Origin: Bryobacteraceae bacterium | Lineage (GTDB): Bacteria > Acidobacteriota > Terriglobia > Bryobacterales > Bryobacteraceae | Assembly (NCBI GenBank): GCA_026002875.1 | Contig: BPGE01000001.1 | Coordinates: forward strand, 2,666,001-2,730,000 | Direction: 5' to 3' | DNA: 64,000 nucleotides | Part shown: positions 7,953 to 15,610 of the stretch, in pieces | Numbering within the stretch: position 1 is the stretch's first letter | Layout of the letters: every line of letters begins with the position of its first letter | The notes under the pieces: model-generated | What the model was told of the DNA's origin: nothing | The model's database searches: none | Seen by the model: the letters and a program-made list of their open reading frames with translations, nothing else | Program-made: the position numbers and the translations under genes

Positions 7953-9542
7953 TTACCGGGCATCCACGCGCGCCGGGATCTTCTCGAGGTTGGCGATCTC
8001 CACCCCCAGCGCGAAACCGAATCTCGCGAACTGCTCCAGCCCGCTGAAATCCCAGTCCTCGCTGTACTCATCCGTCGGCTGATGGTAGCGCGCCGCCGTC
8101 TTCTTTCCGATTTCCGCCGCAAAATCCTGCGGTTTTCCTTCATAATCATTTCCCATATTCACCGAAAATGCCGGAATTCCCACGCGGGCGAAGGAGAAAT
8201 GATCGCTCCGGTAATACCCGCCCGCCTCGGGCCGCGGATCGGGCTTCAGCGTCAGCTGATGCCGCCGGGCCACGCTCTGCACCAGCGTGTAGAACGATGT
8301 CCGCTCCGCTCCCGTCAGCACGGCGTCCCGCACGCGGCCGTACGGCGAGTAGGAATCGAAGTTCAGCGCGGCCGCGATCCGCTCGGCGGGAACCGGCGGG
8401 TTTTCCGCGAAATATTTCGATCCGAGCAGTCCGCTTTCCTCCGCCGTCACCGCCACGAAATACGCCGAACGCAGCGGTTTGGGCTCCATCGACGCCCACG
8501 CCCGCGCCATCTCGATCAGCATGGCGCAGCCGGTGGCGTTGTCCAGCGCGCCGTTATAAATATTGTCGCCGTTGACCGGCTCGCCCAGCCCCAGGTGGTC
8601 CCAGTGCGCGGAGAACACGACGGCTTCTTCGGCCGGCTTCGGATCGCTGCCCCGCACCATGCCCACCACGTTTTCCGTCTCAATCTCCTCGACTCGGAAC
8701 TGCATGCGTCCCCGGATCTTCACCCGCCCCAGCGGACGCGGCCGGAAGCCGCGCGTATCGGCAGCCTTCAGCAGGTCTTCGAGCTTCTCCCCGGCCAGCG
8801 CCGCCAGTTCCGCGCCCGCCTGTTCGGTGATCCATCCGGCGAAGGCAAGGGCGGGCTCGCCGTCCCTGCGTTTCACCTGCGGCTGCGGCCTCCCGTTGGC
8901 CCGCACCACCTGCCAGCCGTAGCTCGCCGTCGGGGTCGTGTGGATGATCAGGGCAGCCACGGCGCCGCGCCGCGCCGCCTCCTCATATTTGTAAGTCCAC
9001 CGGCCGTAGTAGGTCAGCGCCCGGCCCTGGAAAAACTTCTCGTCCTGCGATGGCGGCTCGTTGGTGAACAGCACCACCACTTTGCCCCGCACGTCCACGC
9101 CCGCATAATCGTCCCAGTTGTACTCGGGCGCCGTGATGCCGTGGCCCACGAACACCGCCTCGGCATCGAACTCCGCCTGCGGCTGCTGCCGGTGCGACGT
9201 GCCGACGAAATCGTCCAGCCACCTCCAGTCCAGCCGCTTCCCGCCGGCCTCCGCGCTCAGGCTTGGCCCGGGGGCCACCTCCACCACGCGCAGGGGCACC
9301 GGCTGGAACCACCCTCCGCCCGGCGCGCCGGGCTTCAGCCCTGCAGCGGCGAACTGCGCGGCGATGTACTGCGCCGCAAGCCGCCCTCCGCGCTGCCCCA
9401 CGCCCCGGCCCTCCAGCAGATCGTGGGCCAGGAACCTCACGTGGGGCCGGATCTTCTCGCCCTCGATCAGGTGCATCTGAGCCGGGGCGGCCACAGCCGC
9501 CAGCAGCCCTGCTGCAATGGCAATTCCTGTCTTCTTTCGCAC
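7953..9542 (-). CDS. Exported M28-family zinc aminopeptidase with PA-domain insert
   Basis: A 529-residue exported peptidase that should remove N-terminal residues from peptides outside the cytoplasm. The signal peptide is MRKKTGIAIAAGLLAAVAAPAQ. A protease-associated-type insert lies around residues 120-260 (TYKYEEAARRGAVAALI). The two-zinc site is complete: SAHWDHLGLG, NGALDNATGC, VTAEESGLLGSKYF, LNFDSYSPYG and YYRSDHFSFARVGIPAF supply His, Asp, Glu, Asp and His. Length is normal for the family. It lies 12 bases downstream of the thioesterase gene, so the two are probably cotranscribed. A second M28-type gene lies at 40429. Confidence 0.93.
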   Translation of the reverse strand: MRKKTGIAIAAGLLAAVAAPAQMHLIEGEKIRPHVRFLAHDLLEGRGVGQRGGRLAAQYIAAQFAAAGLKPGAPGGGWFQPVPLRVVEVAPGPSLSAEAGGKRLDWRWLDDFVGTSHRQQPQAEFDAEAVFVGHGITAPEYNWDDYAGVDVRGKVVVLFTNEPPSQDEKFFQGRALTYYGRWTYKYEEAARRGAVAALIIHTTPTASYGWQVVRANGRPQPQVKRRDGEPALAFAGWITEQAGAELAALAGEKLEDLLKAADTRGFRPRPLGRVKIRGRMQFRVEEIETENVVGMVRGSDPKPAEEAVVFSAHWDHLGLGEPVNGDNIYNGALDNATGCAMLIEMARAWASMEPKPLRSAYFVAVTAEESGLLGSKYFAENPPVPAERIAAALNFDSYSPYGRVRDAVLTGAERTSFYTLVQSVARRHQLTLKPDPRPEAGGYYRSDHFSFARVGIPAFSVNMGNDYEGKPQDFAAEIGKKTAARYHQPTDEYSEDWDFSGLEQFARFGFALGVEIANLEKIPARVDAR

Positions 9543-9554
9543 GGTTGTCCTCTC

Positions 9555-9950
9555 TCAGTTCGCTTTCTTGGCCGCCAGCGCAGCCACCAGGCGGGGGATG
9601 TCGGCCACGAACCGTTCATGCCTCCCCTCGCCGATCAACTCCCTCTCGTCCCGCGCTTCCACGCGGAACATCACCCGCCGTCCCCTCACCTCCGTCACCG
9701 TCGCCGTGAATTCGACGCTCATCCCGACGGGCGTGGCCGCCAGGTGCCGGATGTCGACCAGCGTGCCCAGACTGTCTTCATTTTCATCCAGATAGGGCCG
9801 GATCGCCTCCCGCGCCGCCCACTCCATATAGGCGATCATGTGAGGCGTGGACAGCACGCGCGCCCGCTCGTCGCCGATGAAGTCGATGGCCGTTTCCGGT
9901 GTCACCAGCAGGTGGTGGCGCCCGGTGGTTCCCAACGGGATCTCTTTCAT
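9555..9950 (-). CDS. FlK-like hotdog-fold thioesterase
   Basis: A 131-residue single hotdog domain. STPHMIAYMEWAAREAI supplies the Thr and Glu, and GTLVDIRHLAATPVG the His, that form the triad in fluoroacetyl-CoA thioesterase and its relatives. VEFTATVTEVRGRRVMFRVEA is the central strand pair. Natural substrates of most relatives are unknown; short acyl-CoA hydrolysis is the safest guess, acting in the cytosol. The fluoroacetate specificity of FlK should not be assumed. It is divergent from the gene at 10040 with a ~90-base gap. Confidence 0.85.
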   Translation of the reverse strand: MKEIPLGTTGRHHLLVTPETAIDFIGDERARVLSTPHMIAYMEWAAREAIRPYLDENEDSLGTLVDIRHLAATPVGMSVEFTATVTEVRGRRVMFRVEARDERELIGEGRHERFVADIPRLVAALAAKKAN

Positions 9951-10039
9951 GTCATTATGGTAACGTGCGGCAGGACCGGGACCCTGTCCTTATCTGTAAC
10001 GGTTGTATTGCGCGTGCATCTAATCGGGTGTTGCTCCTG

Positions 10040-10771
10040 ATGAAAGTTTTCCCTGCCCTTCTGCTGTCCTGCCTGCTGGCCTCTGTGCCCGCGGCGGCCG
10101 ACGTGCCTGCGGACAACGCCGATCTGGCCTCGCTCGACACGGACAAGGCGCGTGAGAGCGAGAACATTCTCGGCCGCTACGTCCAGGCAAGCGGCGCCAG
10201 GGTAGTCCGGGGACTGACCATGGCTGCGATGTTCGCCGGCAGCCTTCCCAAGATGGGCAAGTCCGCCACGGTCAGCGCCCGCCGCCTCATCACCCGCGAC
10301 GGCAGCGTCAACTACGAGATCACGGACCGCCGCGGCGACTCCACGGTCTGGAAAGAGATCATCCTCCGTTACATCAACGGCGAGATGGAGAACGCCGGCA
10401 AGAACCATGCCCAGGTGGCTGTGACGCCGGAAAACTACAAGTTCAAGTACAAGGGCGCGCGCGAGCGGGACGGCCGCACCGCCCATGTCTTCGAGGTCAA
10501 CCCGCGCAAGAAGCGCCAGGGCCTGTTCAAGGGCGAAGTCTGGATTGACGCCGAAACCGCCCTCACCGTCTTCGAAACCGGCCGCTTCGTCAAAAGCCCG
10601 TCCGTCTTCCTCAAGAAAGTCCAGTTCAGCCGCGAGTACGCGATCCTGGACGGCGTCGCCGTTCCCAAGACTCTCCAGACCTCCATCGAAACCCGCTTCT
10701 GGGGCCTCGCCCAGCTCGATATCCAGTTCAGCGATTTCCGCTGGGACGATCCCTTCCTCGCCCTCAACTAG
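10040..10771 (+). CDS. Secreted LolA/LolB-like lipoprotein-handling or sensor protein
   Basis: A 243-residue protein with signal peptide MKVFPALLLSCLLASVPAAA. After ILGRYVQASG it shows the arrangement of outer-membrane-lipoprotein-sorting-type folds: strand-rich blocks such as NYEITDRRGDSTVWKEIILR, then GRTAHVFEVNPRKK, then VWIDAETALTVFETGRF and PKTLQTSIETRFWG. The pattern of a modelled substrate coefficient followed by 'WIDAETALTV' is typical for this fold in Acidobacteria. ATG 10040 is preferred because it opens the signal peptide; a longer frame upstream lacks one. The ligand is unknown. Confidence 0.65.
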   Translation: MKVFPALLLSCLLASVPAAADVPADNADLASLDTDKARESENILGRYVQASGARVVRGLTMAAMFAGSLPKMGKSATVSARRLITRDGSVNYEITDRRGDSTVWKEIILRYINGEMENAGKNHAQVAVTPENYKFKYKGARERDGRTAHVFEVNPRKKRQGLFKGEVWIDAETALTVFETGRFVKSPSVFLKKVQFSREYAILDGVAVPKTLQTSIETRFWGLAQLDIQFSDFRWDDPFLALN

Positions 10772-10847
10772 TCCGGCTTCTGGCGGTCCGCGCCAGTCAC
10801 AGGCAGGGTTTGCGTCTGCCTTCGAAGCCTCCGCCGAAACCGCCCCT

Positions 10848-10867
10848 ACAAAATCACCCGATTTTGT
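10848..10867. promoter_or_regulatory. AT-rich inverted repeat before the DUF4010 gene
   Basis: ACAAAATC-ACCC-GATTTTGT is a perfect 8-base inverted repeat with a 4-base loop, ending 24 bases before ATG 10892. It is very AT-rich against its surroundings. It could be an operator or a small hairpin; there is no T tract, so it is a poor terminator. The bases just after it, TTACACAA at 10867-10874, recur inverted before the marR gene. Confidence 0.4.
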
Positions 10868-10891
10868 TACACAATACGGCCAGAGCTTCCC

Positions 10892-12136
10892 ATGGATCCC
10901 GTCAACCATACCTGGGTGGCCATGGGCGAGGCGCTGCTGATCGGGCTCATCGTCGGCATCGAACGGGAGTCGGACAAAGAGGAGCGCCACGCCGGCCTGC
11001 GCGACTTCGTCAGCATCGGCCTGGCCGGCGGCCTCTGCGGCCTTCTGGAACAGCCCTGGCTCACCGCCGCCGCGCTCGCCGCCCTCACGGCCATGCTCGT
11101 CATCTTCCGCCTGCAGAACCCGCAGCGCACGGGCATCACCACGGAGCTGGCCGCCGTCGTCACCTTCCTCCTGTGCGTGCTCGCCGCCACGCGCGGCCTC
11201 GCTTTCGGCGCGCCGCTGGCCATCGCCCTCACCGTCGTGTTGGCCCTGTTCCTCGACGCCCGCGAGCCCCTGCGGCGACTCGCGCGCGAGACGCTCACCG
11301 ATCAGGAATACTGGGACACGCTCCGCTTCCTCGCCGTCATCTTCGTCATCCTGCCCATCCTCCCGGACCGCGACCTCGGCCCCTTCGGCGGATTCAATCC
11401 CTACCGCACCTGGATCTTCGTCATCCTCATCAGCGGCATCAATTTCCTCGGCTACTTCTTCCAGAAATTCCTGGGAGCGCGCCGCAGCCTCGCCCTCACC
11501 GCCGTTGTCGGCGGCATCGGCTCTTCCACCGCCTCCACGCTGGCCTTCGCGCGACAGGCGAAAACCGAGCCGGAACGAGTCCGCGAGTGGAGCTATGCAG
11601 CCGTGGTCGCCAACGTGATTCTGCACGTCCGCATCGCCGCCATTCTCTGGCTGGCTGGCGGTCCGCTGTTCTCCGCCTCGCTCCCCCTGCTCGCCCTTAT
11701 GACCTTCGCCGGAGCCGTGGTCGCCTGGCGCCTCCTGCCTTCGGAGACCCCGGAATCGGCGCAGTGCCTCCCGCGGCTCGGCAACCCGTTGCGCCTCATC
11801 GCTGCGTTGAAATTCGGCCTGCTGTTTGCGGGCGTCCGCTTTCTCGCCCGCGCCGCCTCGGAGATCTACGGGAGTTCGGGCGCCCTGGCCGGCAGCGCCA
11901 TCGGCGGCTCGGTCGACGTCGACGCCATCGTCTTCTCCCTGGCGGGGCTGATGCGGGAATCCCGCCTCGAGGCGCCGCTGGCTCTCTGGAGCCTGATCCT
12001 CGCTCTGGCGGCGAACGCCGTCCTGAAGTCCGCTCTGGCGTGGTCTGTCGCCGGGGCGCGCTTCGCCCGCTGGCTCATCGCGGCCTTTGTGGTGATGTTC
12101 GCCGCGGCTCTGGCCTGGACAGCAACGCAGGCCTGA
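10892..12136 (+). CDS. MgtC/SapB-DUF4010 integral membrane protein
   Basis: A 414-residue polytopic protein. Residues 10-140 match the MgtC/SapB N-terminal domain (GEALLIGLIVGIERESDKEE, RDFVSIGLAGGLCGLL), and the rest matches DUF4010 with about eight further membrane segments (FRTWIFVILISGINFLGYFF-like region, GSSTASTLAFARQAK). MgtC relatives are linked to magnesium limitation and virulence, but the two-domain version has no settled function. Transport of a small molecule is plausible. The 3' end overlaps the convergent ribF gene by 62 bases. Confidence 0.85.
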   Translation: MDPVNHTWVAMGEALLIGLIVGIERESDKEERHAGLRDFVSIGLAGGLCGLLEQPWLTAAALAALTAMLVIFRLQNPQRTGITTELAAVVTFLLCVLAATRGLAFGAPLAIALTVVLALFLDAREPLRRLARETLTDQEYWDTLRFLAVIFVILPILPDRDLGPFGGFNPYRTWIFVILISGINFLGYFFQKFLGARRSLALTAVVGGIGSSTASTLAFARQAKTEPERVREWSYAAVVANVILHVRIAAILWLAGGPLFSASLPLLALMTFAGAVVAWRLLPSETPESAQCLPRLGNPLRLIAALKFGLLFAGVRFLARAASEIYGSSGALAGSAIGGSVDVDAIVFSLAGLMRESRLEAPLALWSLILALAANAVLKSALAWSVAGARFARWLIAAFVVMFAAALAWTATQA

Positions 12137-13097
12137 ACCGCTCCAGCCGCGCGAAAAAGGCCTTTGCCTTGCCCACGTCTTCCGCAATCTGCGCGCGGAG
12201 CTCCGCCGCGGACCGGAACCGCTTTTCCGGCCGCAGCCGGTGCAGAAACTCCACGCGGATCCGCTTGGGCGACGGCGGATCCAGCGGGTCCAGCAGATAC
12301 GTTTCGATCGTCAGGTGCTTGCCATCGAACGTCGGGCGGTAGCCGATGTTCGTGATCGAATTCCATCTGCGGTCGGCGTCCAGGTCTTCCGTCCGCGTCA
12401 CATAGACGCCGCTCTGCGGCAGCGCCGAGGTCGAATCCTCCAGCGAAGACGTCTCGAGGTTCAGCGTCGGCACCACCTCGCGCGCCCCGCGCCCCGCCCC
12501 CGCCACCACGTTACCGGCGATCGAATACGGCCGCTCCAGCAGCCGGCTGGCTCGCGATACATGGCCTTCCGCCAGCAGCCTCCGGATCTCCGACGACGAC
12601 ACCTTGACGCCCCGGCACTCAAGCAGTGGCACGACCTCCGCCACGATGCCGAGCCTCTCCGCCAGCCGCCGCAGATCTTCCACCGTCCCCGATTGCTGAT
12701 GCCCGAAGCGGAAATTCTCGCCGACGATCACCGCCCTCGCGCCCAGCGCTCCCGCGAGCACGTCACGGAAGAACTCCTCAGGTCCCAGGTGCGAGATCGT
12801 TTCATCGAACGGCATGATCAGCACCTGTTCGATGCCCTCCGCCGCCATCAGCGCGCACCGCTCGTCCGGCGTCGACAGCAGCCGCGGCACCCGCTCCGGC
12901 GCCACCACGGTCGAGGGATGCGGATGGAATGTCAGCGCCGAGGGCTTGACGCCCAGTTTCTCCGCCAGCGCCACCGTCCGGCGCATCAGCTCGCGGTGCC
13001 CCGCGTGCACGCCGTCGAAATTCCCGATCGTCACCGCCGAGGGCGCAAACCCCGCCCGCGCCTCCTCCAGCGACCGGAAAATGCGAAGCCGGGACAC
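12075..13097 (-). CDS. ribF: Bifunctional riboflavin kinase / FAD synthetase
   Basis: A 340-residue enzyme that phosphorylates riboflavin to FMN and then adenylates it to FAD. The N-terminal nucleotidyltransferase domain shows AVTIGNFDGVHAGHRELMRR, with the HxGH motif, and VIVGENFRFGHQQSGTVEDL. The C-terminal kinase domain follows LLERPYSIAGNVVAGAGRGA, with the expected GxR/PTLNL block (REVVPTLNLET) and YLLD. It begins with GTG at 13097. It ends a minus-strand run with the PhnP-like, DUF1844, small basic and RRM genes; the gap to the upstream gene is four bases. The extra C-terminal tail is Arg/Pro-rich. Confidence 0.95.
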   Translation of the reverse strand: MSRLRIFRSLEEARAGFAPSAVTIGNFDGVHAGHRELMRRTVALAEKLGVKPSALTFHPHPSTVVAPERVPRLLSTPDERCALMAAEGIEQVLIMPFDETISHLGPEEFFRDVLAGALGARAVIVGENFRFGHQQSGTVEDLRRLAERLGIVAEVVPLLECRGVKVSSSEIRRLLAEGHVSRASRLLERPYSIAGNVVAGAGRGAREVVPTLNLETSSLEDSTSALPQSGVYVTRTEDLDADRRWNSITNIGYRPTFDGKHLTIETYLLDPLDPPSPKRIRVEFLHRLRPEKRFRSAAELRAQIAEDVGKAKAFFARLERFRPALLSRPEPRRTSPQRPR

Positions 13098-13101
13098 GGC
13101 G

Positions 13102-13887
13102 CTAGACCTCCAGCTCCAGTTCCAGCCCGTCGTAGGCCAGATACACGCCTTCCGGCAGCAGGCTCTGCGCCCGGGCGTGCCCCAGATCGTGCGAGATGTG
13201 CGTGAAATACGCCGCCCGCGGCTTCAGCCGCTCCACCGTGCGCAGGCTCCGCTCCACCGTCGAGTGCGTCGGGTGCGGCTTGTACCGCAGCGCGTCCAGG
13301 AACAGCGTCTCCACGCCCTCCAGCAGCCGGAGCGATTCTTCGGGAATTTCACTGTGATCGGTAAGATAGGCGTGGTTGCCGAACCGGAATCCGTAGCAGT
13401 CCCCGCTGCCGTGTTTCACCGGAATCGGAAGAAATGCCAGCCCGTTGACGACGATGGGCTCGTCCGGAAAAACGTGCGTTTCAATTTTCGGGCGCGAGGA
13501 TTCCGTCGGTCCGTCGTGGAAAATGTAGCTGAAAATCCGGCGGATCACGTCCAGCGTTTCCGCGGATGCGTAAACGGGAATGGGCCCCCGCTGATGGAAA
13601 TTGAAAGGGCGCAGGTCGTCGAGGCCCAGAATGTGGTCGGCGTGCGCGTGGGTGAACAGCACCGCATCCACTTTCTGGATGCCGTACTTCAGCGCCTGTT
13701 GCCGGAAGTCCGGCCCTGTGTCGATCACCACCGTGCAGCCGTCCCACCGCAGGCAGACGGACGGACGCAGCCTCTGGTCCCGCGGGTCTTCGCTGCGGCA
13801 GACCCGGCACGTGCATCCGATCGTCGGCACGCCGACGCTCGTGCCGGAGCCCAGCACCGTCAGCCGGACCCTGAGCCGGTCACTCAT
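13102..13887 (-). CDS. PhnP-like metallo-beta-lactamase-fold phosphodiesterase
   Basis: A 261-residue MBL-fold hydrolase. Metal ligands are visible in LFTHAHADHILGLDDLR and in later His/Asp positions (AYLTDHSEIPEE, AYFTHISHDLGHARA). The N-terminal GVPTIGCTCRVCRSEDP with clustered Cys is typical of the PhnP subgroup, where extra Cys/His bind a structural zinc. PhnP itself hydrolyses cyclic ribose phosphate in phosphonate use, but relatives are found without phn genes, as here, so the substrate is open. The start overlaps the end of the DUF1844 gene by eight bases, indicating translational coupling. Confidence 0.88.
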   Translation of the reverse strand: MSDRLRVRLTVLGSGTSVGVPTIGCTCRVCRSEDPRDQRLRPSVCLRWDGCTVVIDTGPDFRQQALKYGIQKVDAVLFTHAHADHILGLDDLRPFNFHQRGPIPVYASAETLDVIRRIFSYIFHDGPTESSRPKIETHVFPDEPIVVNGLAFLPIPVKHGSGDCYGFRFGNHAYLTDHSEIPEESLRLLEGVETLFLDALRYKPHPTHSTVERSLRTVERLKPRAAYFTHISHDLGHARAQSLLPEGVYLAYDGLELELEV

Positions 13888-14194
13888 TGGAGGCGCTCGC
13901 GCGGGCCGCCTTCTTCTGCTCGGCCTCGTACGCGTACAGATACCGGAACCGCAGCTCGGTCACTGTGTTGTCCAGCAGCCGCTGCTCCTCGAGGCTCAGG
14001 TTGCCCTTCGTCTTTTCCTGCAGCATCGCCAGCAGGTCGATGAAGTGCCGCGCCAGCCGCAGGTCGGGTCCGGTTTCCCGGTCCCCGGCTTCGCCTTCCT
14101 TCGGAGGCGCCAGCTGAACTTCCGCCTGCATCCGCAGGCTCAGCACGAGAAACTCAAAGGACGCGGGAGGCAAAGGGACTTCGCGCTCGCTCAT
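13880..14194 (-). CDS. DUF1844 protein
   Basis: A 104-residue cytosolic protein with the DUF1844 layout: PASFEFLVLSLRMQAEVQL, then RLARHFIDLLAMLQEKTKG, then LSLEEQRLLDNTVTELRFRY. It is predicted all-helical. Function is unknown in the family. ATG 14194 is chosen because residues upstream are Arg/Cys-rich and non-protein-like. It overlaps the next gene's start by eight bases, so it is probably expressed with the PhnP-like hydrolase and ribF. Confidence 0.85.
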   Translation of the reverse strand: MSEREVPLPPASFEFLVLSLRMQAEVQLAPPKEGEAGDRETGPDLRLARHFIDLLAMLQEKTKGNLSLEEQRLLDNTVTELRFRYLYAYEAEQKKAARASASNE

Positions 14195-14252
14195 CAATTC
14201 CCATTGTACGCGGCCTCCGCGGACGCCCCTGTTTCCGCGCAGCCGCTGCAGC

Positions 14253-14468
14253 CTAATACCGGACCGGCGGGAAATCCGTCCGCAGCGAGGACGGCGCGGC
14301 CGGCATTTCCGGCAGCAGCTCTTCCACGCTTCCAATCGCCTCGGGCGAGTCCGGGCTGATCTTGTGCTCCCGGCGCGCCTGCTTGCGGGCTTCCTTCTCC
14401 TGGCGGCGCTCGACGCGTTGCGCCTCGCGCTGCCGCTTGTTGAATGTCGATTTCGAACGGTGCGCCAT
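14253..14468 (-). CDS. Small basic helical protein
   Basis: A 71-residue protein beginning MAHRSKSTFNKRQREAQRVE. Residues 5-35 are almost all Arg, Lys, Glu and Gln, so a long charged helix is expected. The second half is acidic then Pro-rich (PDSPEAIGSVEELLPEMP). No domain is recognised. A sensible ribosome site (GGAAAGGAGACCC just before ATG) and position inside the RRM-DUF1844 run support a real gene. The basic helix suggests binding to RNA or ribosomes, which is inference. Confidence 0.65.
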   Translation of the reverse strand: MAHRSKSTFNKRQREAQRVERRQEKEARKQARREHKISPDSPEAIGSVEELLPEMPAAPSSLRTDFPPVRY

Positions 14469-14524
14469 CGGGTCTCCTTTCCAGGCGGAGGCGGGCGGCG
14501 CCGCCCGCCTCCAGCCCCGGACGC

Positions 14525-14836
14525 TTACCAGCGGCTCTGGCGGCGCTGGCCGTATGCGTGCGGGCGGCCCTGGCCGCCACGGCCGCCGCTCTCGCGCGGC
14601 CTGGCCTCGTTCACGTTCAGCGCCCTGCCGTTGACGGAGGCGCCGTTGAGCCCTTCAATCGCCCGATCCGCCTCTGTGGCGTCGGACATCTCGACGAATG
14701 CAAACCCGCGGCTGCGCCCCGTGTCGCGGTCCGTAATGATCTGGACACGGTCCACCGTGCCGTACTCTTCAAACCAGGAGCGGACGGATGCCTCCGTGGC
14801 CCCGAAATCCAGGTTGCCAACAAAAATGTTCTTCAA
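14525..14836 (-). CDS. RRM-domain RNA-binding protein
   Basis: A 103-residue protein with one RNA-recognition motif: RNP2 as IFVGNL (residues 4-9) and RNP1 as RGFAFVEM (about 43-50), plus a Gly/Arg-rich tail (SGGRGGQGRP). These resemble bacterial RRM proteins of cyanobacteria and Acidobacteria, often cold-induced. The start at 14836 is TTG; no ATG or GTG precedes it in frame before unlikely sequence. The leader holds a 19-codon ORF (14871-14930) ending 34 bases before the start, which could affect translation. It heads the minus-strand run toward ribF. Confidence 0.92.
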   Translation of the reverse strand: MKNIFVGNLDFGATEASVRSWFEEYGTVDRVQIITDRDTGRSRGFAFVEMSDATEADRAIEGLNGASVNGRALNVNEARPRESGGRGGQGRPHAYGQRRQSRW

Positions 14837-14870
14837 AGGATTGTTCTTCTTTCTGAATTTGACGGCAGGC

Positions 14871-14930
14871 TCAACGCGGCGGGTAGGTCTCGGTCCGGTC
14901 CAGCGAAGCGATCAAATACTTCTCAAGCAT
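14871..14930 (-). CDS. Possible 19-residue leader ORF before the RRM gene
   Basis: ATG 14930 opens MLEKYLIASLDRTETYPPR and stop, with an AGGA-containing stretch just upstream. It lies in the leader of the RRM gene, whose TTG start follows 34 bases later. It might be a regulatory leader peptide or chance; length and a plausible ribosome site are the only evidence. Confidence 0.3.
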   Translation of the reverse strand: MLEKYLIASLDRTETYPPR

Positions 14931-15045
14931 AGCACGTCCTGTTCCGCCCCGCCCGCCCTCCTTGCGTGCGGGCGCTCGCATCTGCTACCTAAGATAAGAA
15001 GTTGGTCCGTCCCGCGCGGCCGTCCTTTTTCCGCGGCCGCGCTGC

Positions 15046-15600
15046 ATGAGTATGAAAAAGCCAGGCAAAACCAGCAAAACTCCCGCGCAGCCCTCTCCCC
15101 AGAAGGCGGCCTCCGCTCCCTCAAAGCCGCAGTCGGAGGTCTACTCCGAGGCCATGCGCCTCTTCTGGGCTGCGCAATACGAACGGGCCATCCCGCTGTT
15201 CGAGCAGGCCGCCCAGGGCCGCGATCTCTCCATCGCCGAATCGGCCAAGATGTATGTCCGCATGTGCCTCCGCCGGCTGGAGAGCGCGCAGCCCGACCTG
15301 AAAACTCCGGAACAGCAACACCTCTACGCCCTCAGCCTCATCAACGAGCAGCGCTTCGAGGACGCCCTGCCCTGGCTCCAGAAAGCTGTCGCTGCGGATC
15401 CGCGCAGCGATTATCAGTACTCGCTCGCCCTCGCCCTCGGCCGTACCGGCCAGATGGCGGACGCCGCCGCAGCCTTGCGGCAGGCCATCGCGGCCGATCA
15501 CGGTCTGCGCCACACCGCGAAAAACGATCCCGATTTCGCCCCCCTGCTGGGCGACCCGGCCATCCGCGAAATCCTCGAACCTTCGCAGCCCGCTTCGTAA
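15046..15600 (+). CDS. TPR-like repeat protein
   Basis: A 184-residue protein. The first ~28 residues are Lys/Pro/Ser-rich and disordered. Then come TPR-type helix pairs: EAMRLFWAAQYERAIPLFEQ, LYALSLINEQRFEDALPWLQ and YSLALALGRTGQMADAAAAL. The end NDPDFAPLLGDPAIREIL is the common tail pattern of bacterial TPR proteins. No signal peptide is present, so it is likely cytosolic. It sits 10 bases before yvcK and probably shares its transcript. Confidence 0.8.
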   Translation: MSMKKPGKTSKTPAQPSPQKAASAPSKPQSEVYSEAMRLFWAAQYERAIPLFEQAAQGRDLSIAESAKMYVRMCLRRLESAQPDLKTPEQQHLYALSLINEQRFEDALPWLQKAVAADPRSDYQYSLALALGRTGQMADAAAALRQAIAADHGLRHTAKNDPDFAPLLGDPAIREILEPSQPAS

Positions 15601-15610
15601 GGGGACTCTC

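Noticed and set aside
7908-10040. A 710-codon open frame on the plus strand
   Set aside because: It runs antisense through the M28 peptidase and thioesterase genes, whose family motifs are complete. Its product is Arg/His/Pro-rich, as expected for the antisense of GC-rich coding DNA.
9947-12187. A 746-codon open frame on the minus strand
   Set aside because: Antisense to the genes at 10040 and 10892; composition is Glu/Gly/Ala-rich low complexity without any domain.
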